DNA of 64,000 nucleotides from Bog-950 sp044225825 (GTDB lineage Bacteria; Bacteroidota; Bacteroidia; Chitinophagales; LD1), in the NCBI GenBank assembly GCA_044225825.1, contig JBGAIB010000004.1, forward strand, positions 496,001 to 560,000. Reading direction: 5' to 3'. A program made the position numbers and the translations under genes. Positions 17,098 to 26,001 of this stretch are shown here, in pieces (position 1 is the first letter of the stretch; every line of letters starts with the position of its first letter). The notes beneath the pieces are model-generated. The model saw nothing but the letters and a program-made list of their open reading frames with translations, had not been told where the DNA came from and did no database searches.

Positions 17098-18606
17098 ATG
17101 CGTAAACTTTTTTCTTCTTTACTTTTTAGCTTATTAATCGGATCGGCAATTGCCGGTGGCACGGCAACTACGCCGACAACCGGTAAGGGCATGAACATCA
17201 AGCTTTCGGTAAAAGGCCTGGAAGGTTCCAACATGATTCTCGCCAATTACTTTGGAGACAAGCAGTATGTGAAGGACACCTTTGAATTCGACAAGAAAGG
17301 CACGATAACCCTAAAGGCTGATACCATGTTACCTGGCGGCGTTTACCTGGCGGTATTTCCGGCCATGGGTAACCGTTACTTTGAGTTTATTGTTGCTGAA
17401 CCGCAGTTTACCATTGAAACAGACACCAACGACCTTACCGGTCATATAAAAGTCACCGGTTCAGAAGAGAACAAGTTCTTTTACGAAGACATGCGCTACC
17501 TGAGCGGCATGAAGAACAAAGCCGACAGTATTAACCGCGCAATTTTAGCCGAAAAAGATCCTGCGAAGAAGGAAGCAATGACCGCAGGCTTGCGTCAGAT
17601 TGATAAGGATGTAAAAGGTGAACGCGAATCGGTAATGAAAAGCAATCCGAACCTTTTCTACTCGAAAATGCTGCGCGCCATGAAGGAACTTGACGTGCCT
17701 GAATTTCCGCGCGACCCTGCTACCGGCAAAATAACTGATTCAACCTTTCAGTGGCGTTGGTACAAAGCACACTACTGGGATAATATTGATCTGAAAGACG
17801 AGCGCCTGCTGCGTTTTCCGGTATTGCATACCAAACTGAAAACCTTTATGACCCAAACGGTGGTGCAGAACCCCGATTCGATGATAGCCGGTGGCGAACA
17901 AGTGCTAGCCCTTACGGACAAGAAGAACGAGATGTATCGCTACATCCTTACTTACATTTTTAACGAAGCAGCGAATTCTAAACTTATGTGCTTTGACGGA
18001 GTGTATGTCCATTTTGGTGAGAACTACTTCTGCAAACCCGAAATGACCCCGTGGATTGATACGGCCAAGCGCTTTAAAATATGTGACCGTGTACAACGAC
18101 TGAAACCGGTATTGTGCGACAAAAAGGCTCAGCGCTTGATCCTATGGACCGATAGCACAGAAACGCAGTGGAAATCGCTTTACGATGTTAACCACAAATG
18201 GACTATCCTGGCCTTCTGGGATCCGGATTGCGGCCATTGCAAAAAGGAAATTCCGGTATTGGTGGAAGCTTACCATAACCTGAAAAAAGCAGGTATTGAT
18301 GTGGAAGTGTATTCACCCGCCATTATGGATATGGATAACTACAAGGACTGGGAAGAATTCATTAAGAAGAACAACCTGGATTGGATAAACGTTTGCGATG
18401 CCAAACGCCATAGCAACTTCCGTTGGGAATGGGATATACAAAGCACGCCACAGGTATATGTGCTGGACAAAGACAAGGTGATTAAAGCACGTCGTATTGG
18501 TGCCGAGCAGATCGAAGATTACGTGAAACACCTTGAAAACCCAAGCTATCGTCCGAAATCGCTGATGAAGGTAAATGACGATGATAAACAGGAAGGCACC
18601 GACTAA
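17098..18606 (+). CDS. TlpA-like thioredoxin-fold protein with N-terminal DUF4369/DUF5106-type domains
   Basis: 502 residues with a signal peptide (LFSLLIGSAIAGG). Residues 25-140 form a beta-sandwich of the DUF4369 type (MNIKLSVKGLEGSNMILANY, then DTMLPGGVYLAVFP). Next come about 200 helical residues fitting DUF5106, and then a thioredoxin domain with WDPDCGHCKKEIP (active-site Cys378-Gly-His-Cys381) and cis-Pro STPQVYVLD. This architecture is common in Bacteroidota periplasmic thiol-disulfide reductases and is thought to keep substrates reduced or serve cytochrome maturation and surface proteins. The CGHC active site is complete. The long polar C-terminal tail has no assigned role. Confidence 0.9.
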   Translation: MRKLFSSLLFSLLIGSAIAGGTATTPTTGKGMNIKLSVKGLEGSNMILANYFGDKQYVKDTFEFDKKGTITLKADTMLPGGVYLAVFPAMGNRYFEFIVAEPQFTIETDTNDLTGHIKVTGSEENKFFYEDMRYLSGMKNKADSINRAILAEKDPAKKEAMTAGLRQIDKDVKGERESVMKSNPNLFYSKMLRAMKELDVPEFPRDPATGKITDSTFQWRWYKAHYWDNIDLKDERLLRFPVLHTKLKTFMTQTVVQNPDSMIAGGEQVLALTDKKNEMYRYILTYIFNEAANSKLMCFDGVYVHFGENYFCKPEMTPWIDTAKRFKICDRVQRLKPVLCDKKAQRLILWTDSTETQWKSLYDVNHKWTILAFWDPDCGHCKKEIPVLVEAYHNLKKAGIDVEVYSPAIMDMDNYKDWEEFIKKNNLDWINVCDAKRHSNFRWEWDIQSTPQVYVLDKDKVIKARRIGAEQIEDYVKHLENPSYRPKSLMKVNDDDKQEGTD

Positions 18607-18641
18607 GTGTAGCTTTTAACCAACTTATACCAATTATCAAC

Positions 18642-18675
18642 ACAGGGCACCTTAATAAGTGCCCTGTTGTTATTT
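18642..18675 (+). terminator. Terminator after the TlpA-like gene
   Basis: A 9-bp perfect stem ACAGGGCAC / GTGCCCTGT with an 8-base loop, followed by the T-rich TGTTATTT. It starts 36 bases after the stop codon. Confidence 0.7.
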
Positions 18676-18711
18676 AAAGCAGGGACGTACGTTCGTATCC
18701 AAATTCCAACT

Positions 18712-19197
18712 ATGATGTCAGTCCATCGTGCTGAGCCATATAAGCTCTTTGTAATCGAAGACAACCCCGCTGAAGTTCGCCTGATGCAGGAGGCCATTAA
18801 AGATGCCGATTTGCACGATATGGTTGAATTGGAATATGCCTACGACGGCGAAGAAGCCTGCGAATATCTGGACACTGCCAAGATCATCGGCAAACAAATA
18901 GACTTGGTATTACTAGATCTGAATATGCCTAAAGTTACCGGCCGCGAGGTCTTGGAAAAGATCAAGAGCGATCCGGATATGGAGCACCTGCCTGTAATTG
19001 TAATTACCAACAGCGATTACAAGAAGGATATGATTGAATGCTACCGGTTACGTGCTGATGGTTATATGCAAAAGCCGGCCGACTTTAAAAAGCTGGTGGA
19101 CTTCTTTACCTCCGTTAAACGCTCTATTGAAGTACGCAATAAACTAAGCATCTATTACATCGAGAAGGTGTATGATGAGTTGCGCTTAGCGGTTTAA
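18712..19197 (+). CDS. Single-domain response regulator (Rcp1/CheY-like)
   Basis: 161 residues from the first ATG of MMSVHRAEPYKLF; an upstream TTG frame extension is ignored because it enters the terminator of the previous gene. It is a receiver domain only: the acidic pocket in VIEDNPAEVRLM, the phospho-acceptor in LVLLDLNMPK (Asp69), the conserved Thr/Ser in VIVITNSD and the Lys in MQKPADF. The inserted loop and the Asn-Pro-Ala-Glu-Val-Arg pattern are typical of the Rcp1-like regulators that pair with phytochrome-type or PAS kinases. No output domain and no adjacent kinase are present. The stop overlaps the convergent stop of the btuD-like gene by three bases. Confidence 0.9.
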   Translation: MMSVHRAEPYKLFVIEDNPAEVRLMQEAIKDADLHDMVELEYAYDGEEACEYLDTAKIIGKQIDLVLLDLNMPKVTGREVLEKIKSDPDMEHLPVIVITNSDYKKDMIECYRLRADGYMQKPADFKKLVDFFTSVKRSIEVRNKLSIYYIEKVYDELRLAV

Positions 19198-19916
19198 CCT
19201 GATACGCCCAGCGTTCGTTTGATTAACGCTTTGGACGCTTCACCGTTTACCGGTATCTCAGTAAATGTTCTATCTTCTGTCATTACCCAGCATTTTGTAC
19301 ATAGCTCCAGGCTTTTATCAATATCATGCGTGGAAAGAATAACCGTTTTGCCGTTTAACGCGCAAACCCGACGCAGTAAATCCAACACCTCCTGCTTATT
19401 GCGAAAGTCAAGAAACGCCGTTGGTTCATCTAAAACTATGATTGGGGTAGCCTGGCATAAAGCCCTTGCTATCAGCACCTTTTGGCGCTCCCCATCACTT
19501 AATTCATTAAATAGGCGAGTTGCCAGTTGTTGCAGACTGCAAAGGCTGATTACCTCCTCTACGGACTTTACATCGTCCACGTTTAACTCACCTCCCCAAC
19601 CGGTATAGGGGGCACGGCCCAATTCAATAAAGCTACGCACGGTAATATGGTCAATCCAAATGCGCTCGGTAAGTACCAGGCTCAGGTGGCGGGCTCTTTC
19701 CTGTACGGGCATCTCGCTCAGTTCGATACCTGCCAGTTGTAGTTTACCCCCTAACACCGGCAACATACCGCACAGTGTTTTTAGCAGGGTTGATTTGCCG
19801 ATGCCATTAATTCCCAGCAAGGCAATCATTTCCCCCGGTTCAGCAGTAAAGCTGATGTTACCGAAAACCTCCTTGCTTCCGTAACCTATACGCATATTGT
19901 TTGCCTGCATATTCAT
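19194..19916 (-). CDS. Cobalamin/siderophore-type ABC transporter ATPase (BtuD/FecE-like)
   Basis: 240 residues with Walker A GINGIGKST, the signature LSDGERQKVLIARAL, Walker B PIIVLDEPTAFLD and the switch His in STHDID. It is the FecE/BtuD class that powers type II importers for cobalamin, haem and siderophores. Its start overlaps the permease stop by four bases (translational coupling), and it is the last gene of the B12 operon. Context with the riboswitch and BtuB/BtuG-like genes makes cobalamin the most likely cargo. The C-terminal region after about residue 205 is shorter than in many homologs. Confidence 0.92.
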   Translation of the reverse strand: MNMQANNMRIGYGSKEVFGNISFTAEPGEMIALLGINGIGKSTLLKTLCGMLPVLGGKLQLAGIELSEMPVQERARHLSLVLTERIWIDHITVRSFIELGRAPYTGWGGELNVDDVKSVEEVISLCSLQQLATRLFNELSDGERQKVLIARALCQATPIIVLDEPTAFLDFRNKQEVLDLLRRVCALNGKTVILSTHDIDKSLELCTKCWVMTEDRTFTEIPVNGEASKALIKRTLGVSG

Positions 19917-20938
19917 GAGCGCCCCCGTTGTTTTAAGATAATCCAGATTACAAAAGGTGCCCCGATGAGCGAAGTAACCGCATTGACAGGAAGGGTATAC
20001 TCAGCACCCGGCATGCTTGCAATTAAATTACAAGCACTACAGATAACCGCCCCCAGCAAGGCACTGGCAGGTGTTAGCAAGCGGTGATCGGCTGTTTTGA
20101 ACAAGGCACGGGTAATGTGCGGCACAGCTAAGCCTACAAAGCCAATTGGGCCGCAAAAAGCTGTAACCGTGCCCGCAAGTATGCTGGTACAACACACGAT
20201 GGTCAATTTAGCCTGTTTAACCTGCAATCCGGAGCTTTGCGCGTACGTATCGCCCAGTAGCAGCAAATTGAGCGGCTTACTCAAAAACCAGCTAAAAATG
20301 CCTCCTATGGCGACCAGTGCGGCAAGCCACATGACCTGATGTGTGTTTACATAGCGGAAACTGCCAAAAGTCCAGATAACGTAATTTTTAAGCGCTGCAC
20401 CGGCAGCAAACGATTGCAACACTTCGATAAAAGCACTGATGCCGCTGCCGATCATTAAACCAATAATCAAAATAGCCACCACATCGTTCAGGCGATAGCT
20501 GATAAAGAAATTGAGCAGGAAGATCAGGAAGGCGCCTGCTGCTGCAAATATCACCACGCCTGAATCGGCAACCCAGCTTTGCTGCAGATTAATACCCAGG
20601 GCCGAAGTAGCTAGTATCAGAACAGCCACCCCTAAACCGGCACCGGAGCTAATGCCAAGCACAAAGGGGCCGGCAACCGGATTACGGAACATGGTTTGCA
20701 TTTGCAGACCGCTAATAGAAAGTCCTGCGCCAGCCAGCAATGCTGCCAATGCCCCCGGCAAACGCGATTCTAAAACGATGGTACGACCTACCTCGCCCGA
20801 TTGACCATTGCCACCAAACAGGATGGATATTACTTCTGCTGCGGTGAGATGAAACGAACCCAAGAGCAGTTGCAACAGAAATAATGCTACCAGCAGTACC
20901 GCACTAACAACAAGTATAAGGGTGGTTCGCAGTGCCAT
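19913..20938 (-). CDS. Cobalamin-type ABC transporter permease (BtuC/FecCD family)
   Basis: 341 residues with about ten hydrophobic helices. Family signatures are ESRLPGALAALLAGAGLSISGLQMQ, NPVAGPFVLGISSGAGLG and, toward the C-terminus, FCGPIGFVGLAVPHITR, the coupling-helix region that contacts the ATPase. It forms the inner-membrane channel as a dimer. It is one base downstream of the substrate-binding protein gene and overlaps the ATPase gene. The permease alone does not separate cobalamin from haem or siderophores; the riboswitch does. Confidence 0.93.
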   Translation of the reverse strand: MALRTTLILVVSAVLLVALFLLQLLLGSFHLTAAEVISILFGGNGQSGEVGRTIVLESRLPGALAALLAGAGLSISGLQMQTMFRNPVAGPFVLGISSGAGLGVAVLILATSALGINLQQSWVADSGVVIFAAAGAFLIFLLNFFISYRLNDVVAILIIGLMIGSGISAFIEVLQSFAAGAALKNYVIWTFGSFRYVNTHQVMWLAALVAIGGIFSWFLSKPLNLLLLGDTYAQSSGLQVKQAKLTIVCCTSILAGTVTAFCGPIGFVGLAVPHITRALFKTADHRLLTPASALLGAVICSACNLIASMPGAEYTLPVNAVTSLIGAPFVIWIILKQRGRS

Positions 20939-20939
20939 A

Positions 20940-22088
20940 CTAGTTTAATTTACGGTAGTAATACAGTTTGTAACCGGGTAATACCTGCGGATGAAAAATA
21001 TAAATCAGATCGGCCAGTACCCAATCGGGATGCACACCACCGCTCTCCCAAAAATCAAACCCACCGGCAGGTGTATTTCGGGTATCATTATTATACACCC
21101 GACCATTTTTAAAGGCGGCAAAATGCGTGTTCTTTTTATCGGCAACAGCAATATCATGCAACGAAGCAGAAAATCCGTTTACCAGCCAGATATCGGCATT
21201 GGCGGCGTGGCCATATACCGCTTCATAGTCTAAACTAAGGTTTAAGCCATTCGTGGCTTTCGCATCGCTCCATAAAAAATCTCCGCCCGCATCAGCTATT
21301 AACCTGGCCATGTAGTTTTCGCCGCAAGGCATATACCACACATCCTTAAAGGGTATGTTGCAAAATACCGTAGGCCGGTCATGCAATTGTTTAGCCTTGT
21401 TAACCAAATTCAGATAATTAGCTTCAATGCCACGGAAAATACTGTCGGCCTCCACCTCACGATTGTAGAACGCGGCTACAAATTTTATCCACTCGGCGCG
21501 ACCCAGCGGGTCCTGTTCCATATAATCCAGGTTCAATACCGATTTAATATGCAACGTGTTCAGTTTGTTCAATAGTTTATCCCCACCGTCATAAATACCA
21601 TAGGTAAAAACGAAAGATGGTTCGAGCGCCGCCAATTGCTCAAAATTTAATTCGTTACTTCCCAAATCGACAATGGTACCTGCTTTAACTTTAGCACGAA
21701 CAGCGCTATCATAAAGCAAGCTTACGTTTGCCACACCGCTTATTCTATCTACTAAGCCCAATACCTGCATCTGGGCAATATGGTTAGTGCTAATACACAC
21801 AATACGTTTTGCAGGAGTATCCAGCAACACTGCATCTTTAAAATCAACCGGAGCAGGCTTCCCTTTGGGGAGTAATACATACTGCTGCAAAACTCGTGTT
21901 GTATCCTTCACATCGCGCACAGTAATTACCTTAAAACCGTTGTAGTAGCTGATCGTAAAACCGCGCGCATAGTTAACCGGCAGGTCTGCCTCTTTTACAC
22001 AGTGAGTTTGCGGTACAGACTGCCTAGTGTGGTTGCAGCCGGTAGCCAGCACCAGCCAACAGGTAAATATGGAAAGCAGATAGCGCAT
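20940..22088 (-). CDS. Cobalamin-type ABC substrate-binding lipoprotein (BtuF-like)
   Basis: 382 residues with a lipoprotein signal (MRYLLSIFTCWLVLATGC, Cys18). The cluster A-2 periplasmic binding fold is indicated by KRIVCISTNHIAQMQVLGLVDR, then DLGSNELNFEQLAALEPSFVF, and by the long backbone helix in the middle. It is longer than E. coli BtuF by about 115 residues, mostly an N-terminal region (residues 25-90) that is common in Bacteroidota homologs. It receives cobamide after passage through the outer-membrane receptor. It lies one base after the BtuG-like gene and one base before the permease gene. Confidence 0.88.
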   Translation of the reverse strand: MRYLLSIFTCWLVLATGCNHTRQSVPQTHCVKEADLPVNYARGFTISYYNGFKVITVRDVKDTTRVLQQYVLLPKGKPAPVDFKDAVLLDTPAKRIVCISTNHIAQMQVLGLVDRISGVANVSLLYDSAVRAKVKAGTIVDLGSNELNFEQLAALEPSFVFTYGIYDGGDKLLNKLNTLHIKSVLNLDYMEQDPLGRAEWIKFVAAFYNREVEADSIFRGIEANYLNLVNKAKQLHDRPTVFCNIPFKDVWYMPCGENYMARLIADAGGDFLWSDAKATNGLNLSLDYEAVYGHAANADIWLVNGFSASLHDIAVADKKNTHFAAFKNGRVYNNDTRNTPAGGFDFWESGGVHPDWVLADLIYIFHPQVLPGYKLYYYRKLN

Positions 22089-22089
22089 A

Positions 22090-23142
22090 CTAAGGAGTAA
22101 AACAGAAATTACCGGTTATTAAGCCGGCATGAAAAGTGTGAAGCAATACACCTGAAGAGCTATAACGGAAAACCACAGCCGGCTGCACATAGTCTAACGC
22201 ATCACTTACGTAAACATCCCCGTTACCGGGATCAACCCCAAGGCCGTATAAGTTGCGCCCCTCCTCCCCTATCAGGGCTGTTGTTGATACAGCTGCTTCC
22301 GTAATACCAACGGTAAACACGCCTTTATCGAGGTAATATAACTGTTCGCTACTGCTATTGATACACAGATTAGATGGATGATGACCAAAAGAGAAGTCGA
22401 GCTTTTTAAATTGTTGCGCATTTTCATCTAAACAGATAAGCGACGAAGGAACAGCATGTGCCGTATCCTCTTCCACTGCCAGCCACAGATGCGCATTCTT
22501 ATCAAGCACAAGGCCATTTAAGTTGCTTCCCGTTATCGTAAAAGTTTGAGCCAGCGTGTGGTTAGCCGTATTCAACTTCAGTAGTTTAGCGCTGCTGGCA
22601 TGGGCACTGCTGTAATTGCGCCCTTCAACCCATACATCTGCACCGCGACGAATCAGGTGTTCCGTCCACCCGGGAACTCCGGTAATTTGCTTAACCAAAG
22701 TGCCTGCACGATAGTTTACAATATGTATTTTACCTGCATACAAATCTGTTACATAGGCAATACTGTCATCCAAAGGCAGCAGGTAACGTGGCGAAGATCC
22801 CGGAATGGAAATGGTACTTAGCTTTTGCAGCGAGGGCAATCGTACCACCTCTATCTTAGCTGAATTATTTACCACAATAAAGCCAATGCTATCTATCGCA
22901 TACATGCTTTGGGCTACATCACCCAATCCAAAACTGTTTGCTGATTGAAAAAGGTTATTGCTTACTGCTCTTGTTGCAGGGTCGTAAAAAGTTATCTCGG
23001 CATTGCCGAAGTTAAAGTTGCCTTCATTTACAAGGTAAACGCCCCTGGCAGCATGATTAGGGCTGTCGATTTTTTTTACGCAGGCAGCTAATTGCAGCAG
23101 TAAAAGTGAGAAGAGCGATAGCCAAATGACCGTATTCTTCAT
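22090..23142 (-). CDS. BtuG-like surface beta-propeller lipoprotein (DUF5074/YncE-like)
   Basis: 350 residues with a lipoprotein signal (LLLLQLAAC, Cys21). The mature part shows repeated propeller blades: GVYLVNEGNFNFGNAEITFYD, then IVVNNSAKIEVVRLPSLQKL, AYVTDLYAGKIHIVNY, and later blades with LYYLDKGVF and DVYVSDALDYVQ. In Bacteroides the related BtuG is a seven-bladed propeller on the cell surface that binds cobalamin very tightly and caps BtuB. The position here, between the TonB receptor and BtuF-like genes and under a B12 riboswitch, supports the same job. Sequence similarity alone would only give a generic YncE-like propeller. Confidence 0.82.
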   Translation of the reverse strand: MKNTVIWLSLFSLLLLQLAACVKKIDSPNHAARGVYLVNEGNFNFGNAEITFYDPATRAVSNNLFQSANSFGLGDVAQSMYAIDSIGFIVVNNSAKIEVVRLPSLQKLSTISIPGSSPRYLLPLDDSIAYVTDLYAGKIHIVNYRAGTLVKQITGVPGWTEHLIRRGADVWVEGRNYSSAHASSAKLLKLNTANHTLAQTFTITGSNLNGLVLDKNAHLWLAVEEDTAHAVPSSLICLDENAQQFKKLDFSFGHHPSNLCINSSSEQLYYLDKGVFTVGITEAAVSTTALIGEEGRNLYGLGVDPGNGDVYVSDALDYVQPAVVFRYSSSGVLLHTFHAGLITGNFCFTP

Positions 23143-23145
23143 GGC

Positions 23146-25017
23146 TTATCGTTTTAGATTAAAGCGAAGTGTTCCTTCATAACTGCGACCGGGCATAGGG
23201 CGCTGCGCCACCGTTTGGTAGTTGCGGCCAGCTACATTATTTACCCGGAAAGAAATGCCAATCTGATTGTTACCAAATTCAAAATCCTTCCCTACTTCGA
23301 GGTCGCAGAGGTAAAATCCCGGCAGGTTTTGTGAATTATCAGTTGAAACAAAAACAGCCCCGTTATAGTGATTATAACTGCGCATGTAATAGCGTTTATA
23401 TGCCAACTCCATATAGGAAGTAAAGTTGTGGAAAGGCACATAAATCAACTGCTTCCCGGCACTTTGATCGTAAGCACTTTGGGCATCCAGGTTAGTAGCA
23501 GACGTAAAGGAGTAGGCCGCATGAAACCTGAGCATCACCAGGGGATTACGCTCCGCATTATAGTTGCTTAGGTCCAGGCTAAATTCAGCCCCTTTCGAGA
23601 AAACGCGTTTAAAGTTTTCGGGTTGCCAATAGTTGCCTTTACTAACCCATTGTATCCAATCGTTCACATAGATGGCAAATACACCCGCACTAATTTTTAC
23701 ATATTGTTTATAGCTATAGGCACCGGTTAGTTCTGTATTCCAGGCCTTCTCCATGCGTAAGGAGGGATTACCGCCGGGCAACCAATATAAATCGTTCAAT
23801 GTTGGGAACCTGAAATTACGGGAACCGATAACACTTGCAGAAAATGCGTGCCCTTTATTATTACTGTTGCGATAGCTAACCCATAACTCCGGCGCAAAAG
23901 GTGAAAACTGTTTATTCATTACATCTTGCCTGAAACCGCCATGCAGTGTTAAACCCTTCAATGGATAGTAATCGGCGTAAACGCGTATACCTGCATTGTG
24001 CCTCATTTTATTACCACCGTAATCAGGTACTATTGCGCGCTCCAGATCGTAGTTAGCTTCTGCTTGCAGAGCCAGTACATTCAGCGGTTGGTAATTAATA
24101 CCCGCGATGGTGCGCCATGCTTGTGTTTTAGATTTACTGTCAATCTTCGATTCCGGATTGCGGTAACGTATTTCATCAGCTAATAATGCCGATTTTACAC
24201 TAACCTGAAAGTGATGAAAACTGCCTTTCCATGATGTGATAAAGCGAATGGAATTATCATCCTGCCGCTCTTTGCTTTGAGGTTTGCTAATTACGGGAGG
24301 TAATAAACGCGAAGCATCGGTTAACCAGCATGCAAGCAACAACTCGTTATGTGTATTTATGCGCCATTTGGCATTTTGCAAGAAGGCCATCGTACGCACC
24401 GTTGCATTACTTTGCTTTTCCAACGGATGCCCTTCTTTGTAAGTATTATTAAACAGGAAATCGTTTTTAGCAGTTTGATAAACCAACCGCGTTTGGCCAC
24501 TCCAGGATCCTCCCGCGTAATCCAAACCACCGTAAGTTTCTACCTTACCAAAGCTACCTGCTCTTAACAAACCACTTATCTGTATACCGCTGTCAATACC
24601 GATACTCGTCATTTGCACAGTGCCGCCAATAGTGCCCCTATAGCCCGTACGTGCCAGGGAAAGGCGATCATGCAATCCAAGCAGGAACAGTGAAAGATCG
24701 GTTTGACCCAGACAGGGATTATTAAGTTTTATGCCTTCCCACTGCACTTCGGTTTGGGTTGCACTTGTGCCACGTATAGCTAAGGAAGCCAATTGTCCGC
24801 TACCGTAATTTTTTACATAAACCGACGAAGATTCGCTGAGCACATCACTCAACCTTCGGCCTGCCTTCAGGTTAAGCTGCTCAAAGGAAGAAAGATTTTT
24901 ACCTGTGCCATACACCTCCGTTTTAATTACCTGGGGTAAATGCAGGGTATCTACTGCCTGCTGGGCGGCCAACAACATCGTGCTTAAAAACAATCCTATG
25001 GTCAGCGCTGTTCTCAC
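23146..25017 (-). CDS. TonB-dependent receptor, BtuB-like
   Basis: 623 residues, about the length of BtuB. A signal peptide is followed by a plug domain with LSDVLSESSSVYVKNYG, LASLAIRGTSATQTEVQWEG and LNNPCLGQTDLSL. A 22-stranded barrel ends in a terminal aromatic-poor strand, YEGTLRFNLKR. The start codon is GTG, overlapping the stop of the upstream T9SS gene as GTGA, which indicates translational coupling. It has no carboxypeptidase-like N-terminal domain, unlike the second receptor at 61 kb. The likely substrate is cobalamin, from the riboswitch and neighbours. Confidence 0.9.
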   Translation of the reverse strand: MRTALTIGLFLSTMLLAAQQAVDTLHLPQVIKTEVYGTGKNLSSFEQLNLKAGRRLSDVLSESSSVYVKNYGSGQLASLAIRGTSATQTEVQWEGIKLNNPCLGQTDLSLFLLGLHDRLSLARTGYRGTIGGTVQMTSIGIDSGIQISGLLRAGSFGKVETYGGLDYAGGSWSGQTRLVYQTAKNDFLFNNTYKEGHPLEKQSNATVRTMAFLQNAKWRINTHNELLLACWLTDASRLLPPVISKPQSKERQDDNSIRFITSWKGSFHHFQVSVKSALLADEIRYRNPESKIDSKSKTQAWRTIAGINYQPLNVLALQAEANYDLERAIVPDYGGNKMRHNAGIRVYADYYPLKGLTLHGGFRQDVMNKQFSPFAPELWVSYRNSNNKGHAFSASVIGSRNFRFPTLNDLYWLPGGNPSLRMEKAWNTELTGAYSYKQYVKISAGVFAIYVNDWIQWVSKGNYWQPENFKRVFSKGAEFSLDLSNYNAERNPLVMLRFHAAYSFTSATNLDAQSAYDQSAGKQLIYVPFHNFTSYMELAYKRYYMRSYNHYNGAVFVSTDNSQNLPGFYLCDLEVGKDFEFGNNQIGISFRVNNVAGRNYQTVAQRPMPGRSYEGTLRFNLKR

Positions 25018-25997
25018 TCTGCAATTAGTTTTGTTTTAAAGCTAACTGTAGGTGATTCCACCTGCAGCATGTAAATGCCCGCATTTACCTGGGGTAGTTG
25101 CAAATGCTCTGTAGCTGAACCAGAGAAAATTAATCCGCCGGTTACATTATACAAACATACCCGGGCCGATTGCATGTCATTCAAATGCAGCGTCCATTTT
25201 CCGTGCAAGGATGGATTTGGATAGACGGCAATTACGGCACCAAGCGGTTCGCTGATACCTGTTACACCAACGGCATGTATTATGCCTACCGCATCCAGAT
25301 CGAAACCTGAAGAGGGGAAAGGAGTAGGGTAAGGGTCGTTGATCAGGTGGCCCTCCACATCGTAACTGCCATAGGCAGGATCAACCGAACCTATTACATC
25401 TACCAATTTAACATGAGTTATATGGCTTACATCTAAGCCTGCACTGTCCTTCACTTCTTCCAAATCGAAAGGGGTTCCGTAGCCATATATGTATTTACCG
25501 GCAAGGTTATTTACCAGGGCAGCATCCATACCCACCATTGGTAATTGATCGGTATCCTGAATTAAACTGCGTGCGGGAAAACGCACGAATCGCTGCCCGT
25601 CGGAACTTACTTCCACAAAGGCGAATTCCAAAAAAGCCAGGATGGAATCACCGGTAGGAAATCCATTTTCAAACACAGCAAAATCGAATCCATCACCATT
25701 GTAAATCGGGGCATTAAACATTAGTACCGCTTCGCCACCATCACCTAAACTAACCACACCGTTTTCGCCCGCCAGACCTGTAGCTGAGCTACCATCCCCA
25801 ACTGTAGTTTTCCCCAGCGTTGTGTCCCCAATATGCTGCCAGCCGCGCGTAACCGTACATTGGTCTGCCCATTCCACAAACCGGGCGTCTTCGTAGTGCA
25901 TGGCGGTAGAACCGGGTAGCCCCACTGCCGGTGCAAACTGCGCAAACACCATATACCCTGATAAGAGCAGGGTTACTATGCTTATTAGCCTGCGCAT
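25014..25997 (-). CDS. T9SS-exported surface protein of the B12 locus
   Basis: 327 residues. A signal peptide (LLLSGYMVFAQ) precedes a globular domain of about 220 residues with GDGGEAVLMFNAPIYNGDG, FDFAVFENGFP, FAFVEVSSDGQRFVRFPA and FDLDAVGIIHAVG. A C-terminal T9SS type A sorting domain follows (VYPNPSLHGKW..., ending NAGIYMLQVESPTVSFKTKL). Similar cell-surface proteins recur beside BtuB-like receptors in Bacteroidota, as far as I recall; they have no established activity. The gene sits between the DUF4465 gene (four-base gap) and the receptor gene (four-base overlap). A cobamide-binding or receptor-capping role is inference. Confidence 0.82.
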   Translation of the reverse strand: MRRLISIVTLLLSGYMVFAQFAPAVGLPGSTAMHYEDARFVEWADQCTVTRGWQHIGDTTLGKTTVGDGSSATGLAGENGVVSLGDGGEAVLMFNAPIYNGDGFDFAVFENGFPTGDSILAFLEFAFVEVSSDGQRFVRFPARSLIQDTDQLPMVGMDAALVNNLAGKYIYGYGTPFDLEEVKDSAGLDVSHITHVKLVDVIGSVDPAYGSYDVEGHLINDPYPTPFPSSGFDLDAVGIIHAVGVTGISEPLGAVIAVYPNPSLHGKWTLHLNDMQSARVCLYNVTGGLIFSGSATEHLQLPQVNAGIYMLQVESPTVSFKTKLIAE

Positions 25998-26001
25998 GGC
26001 C

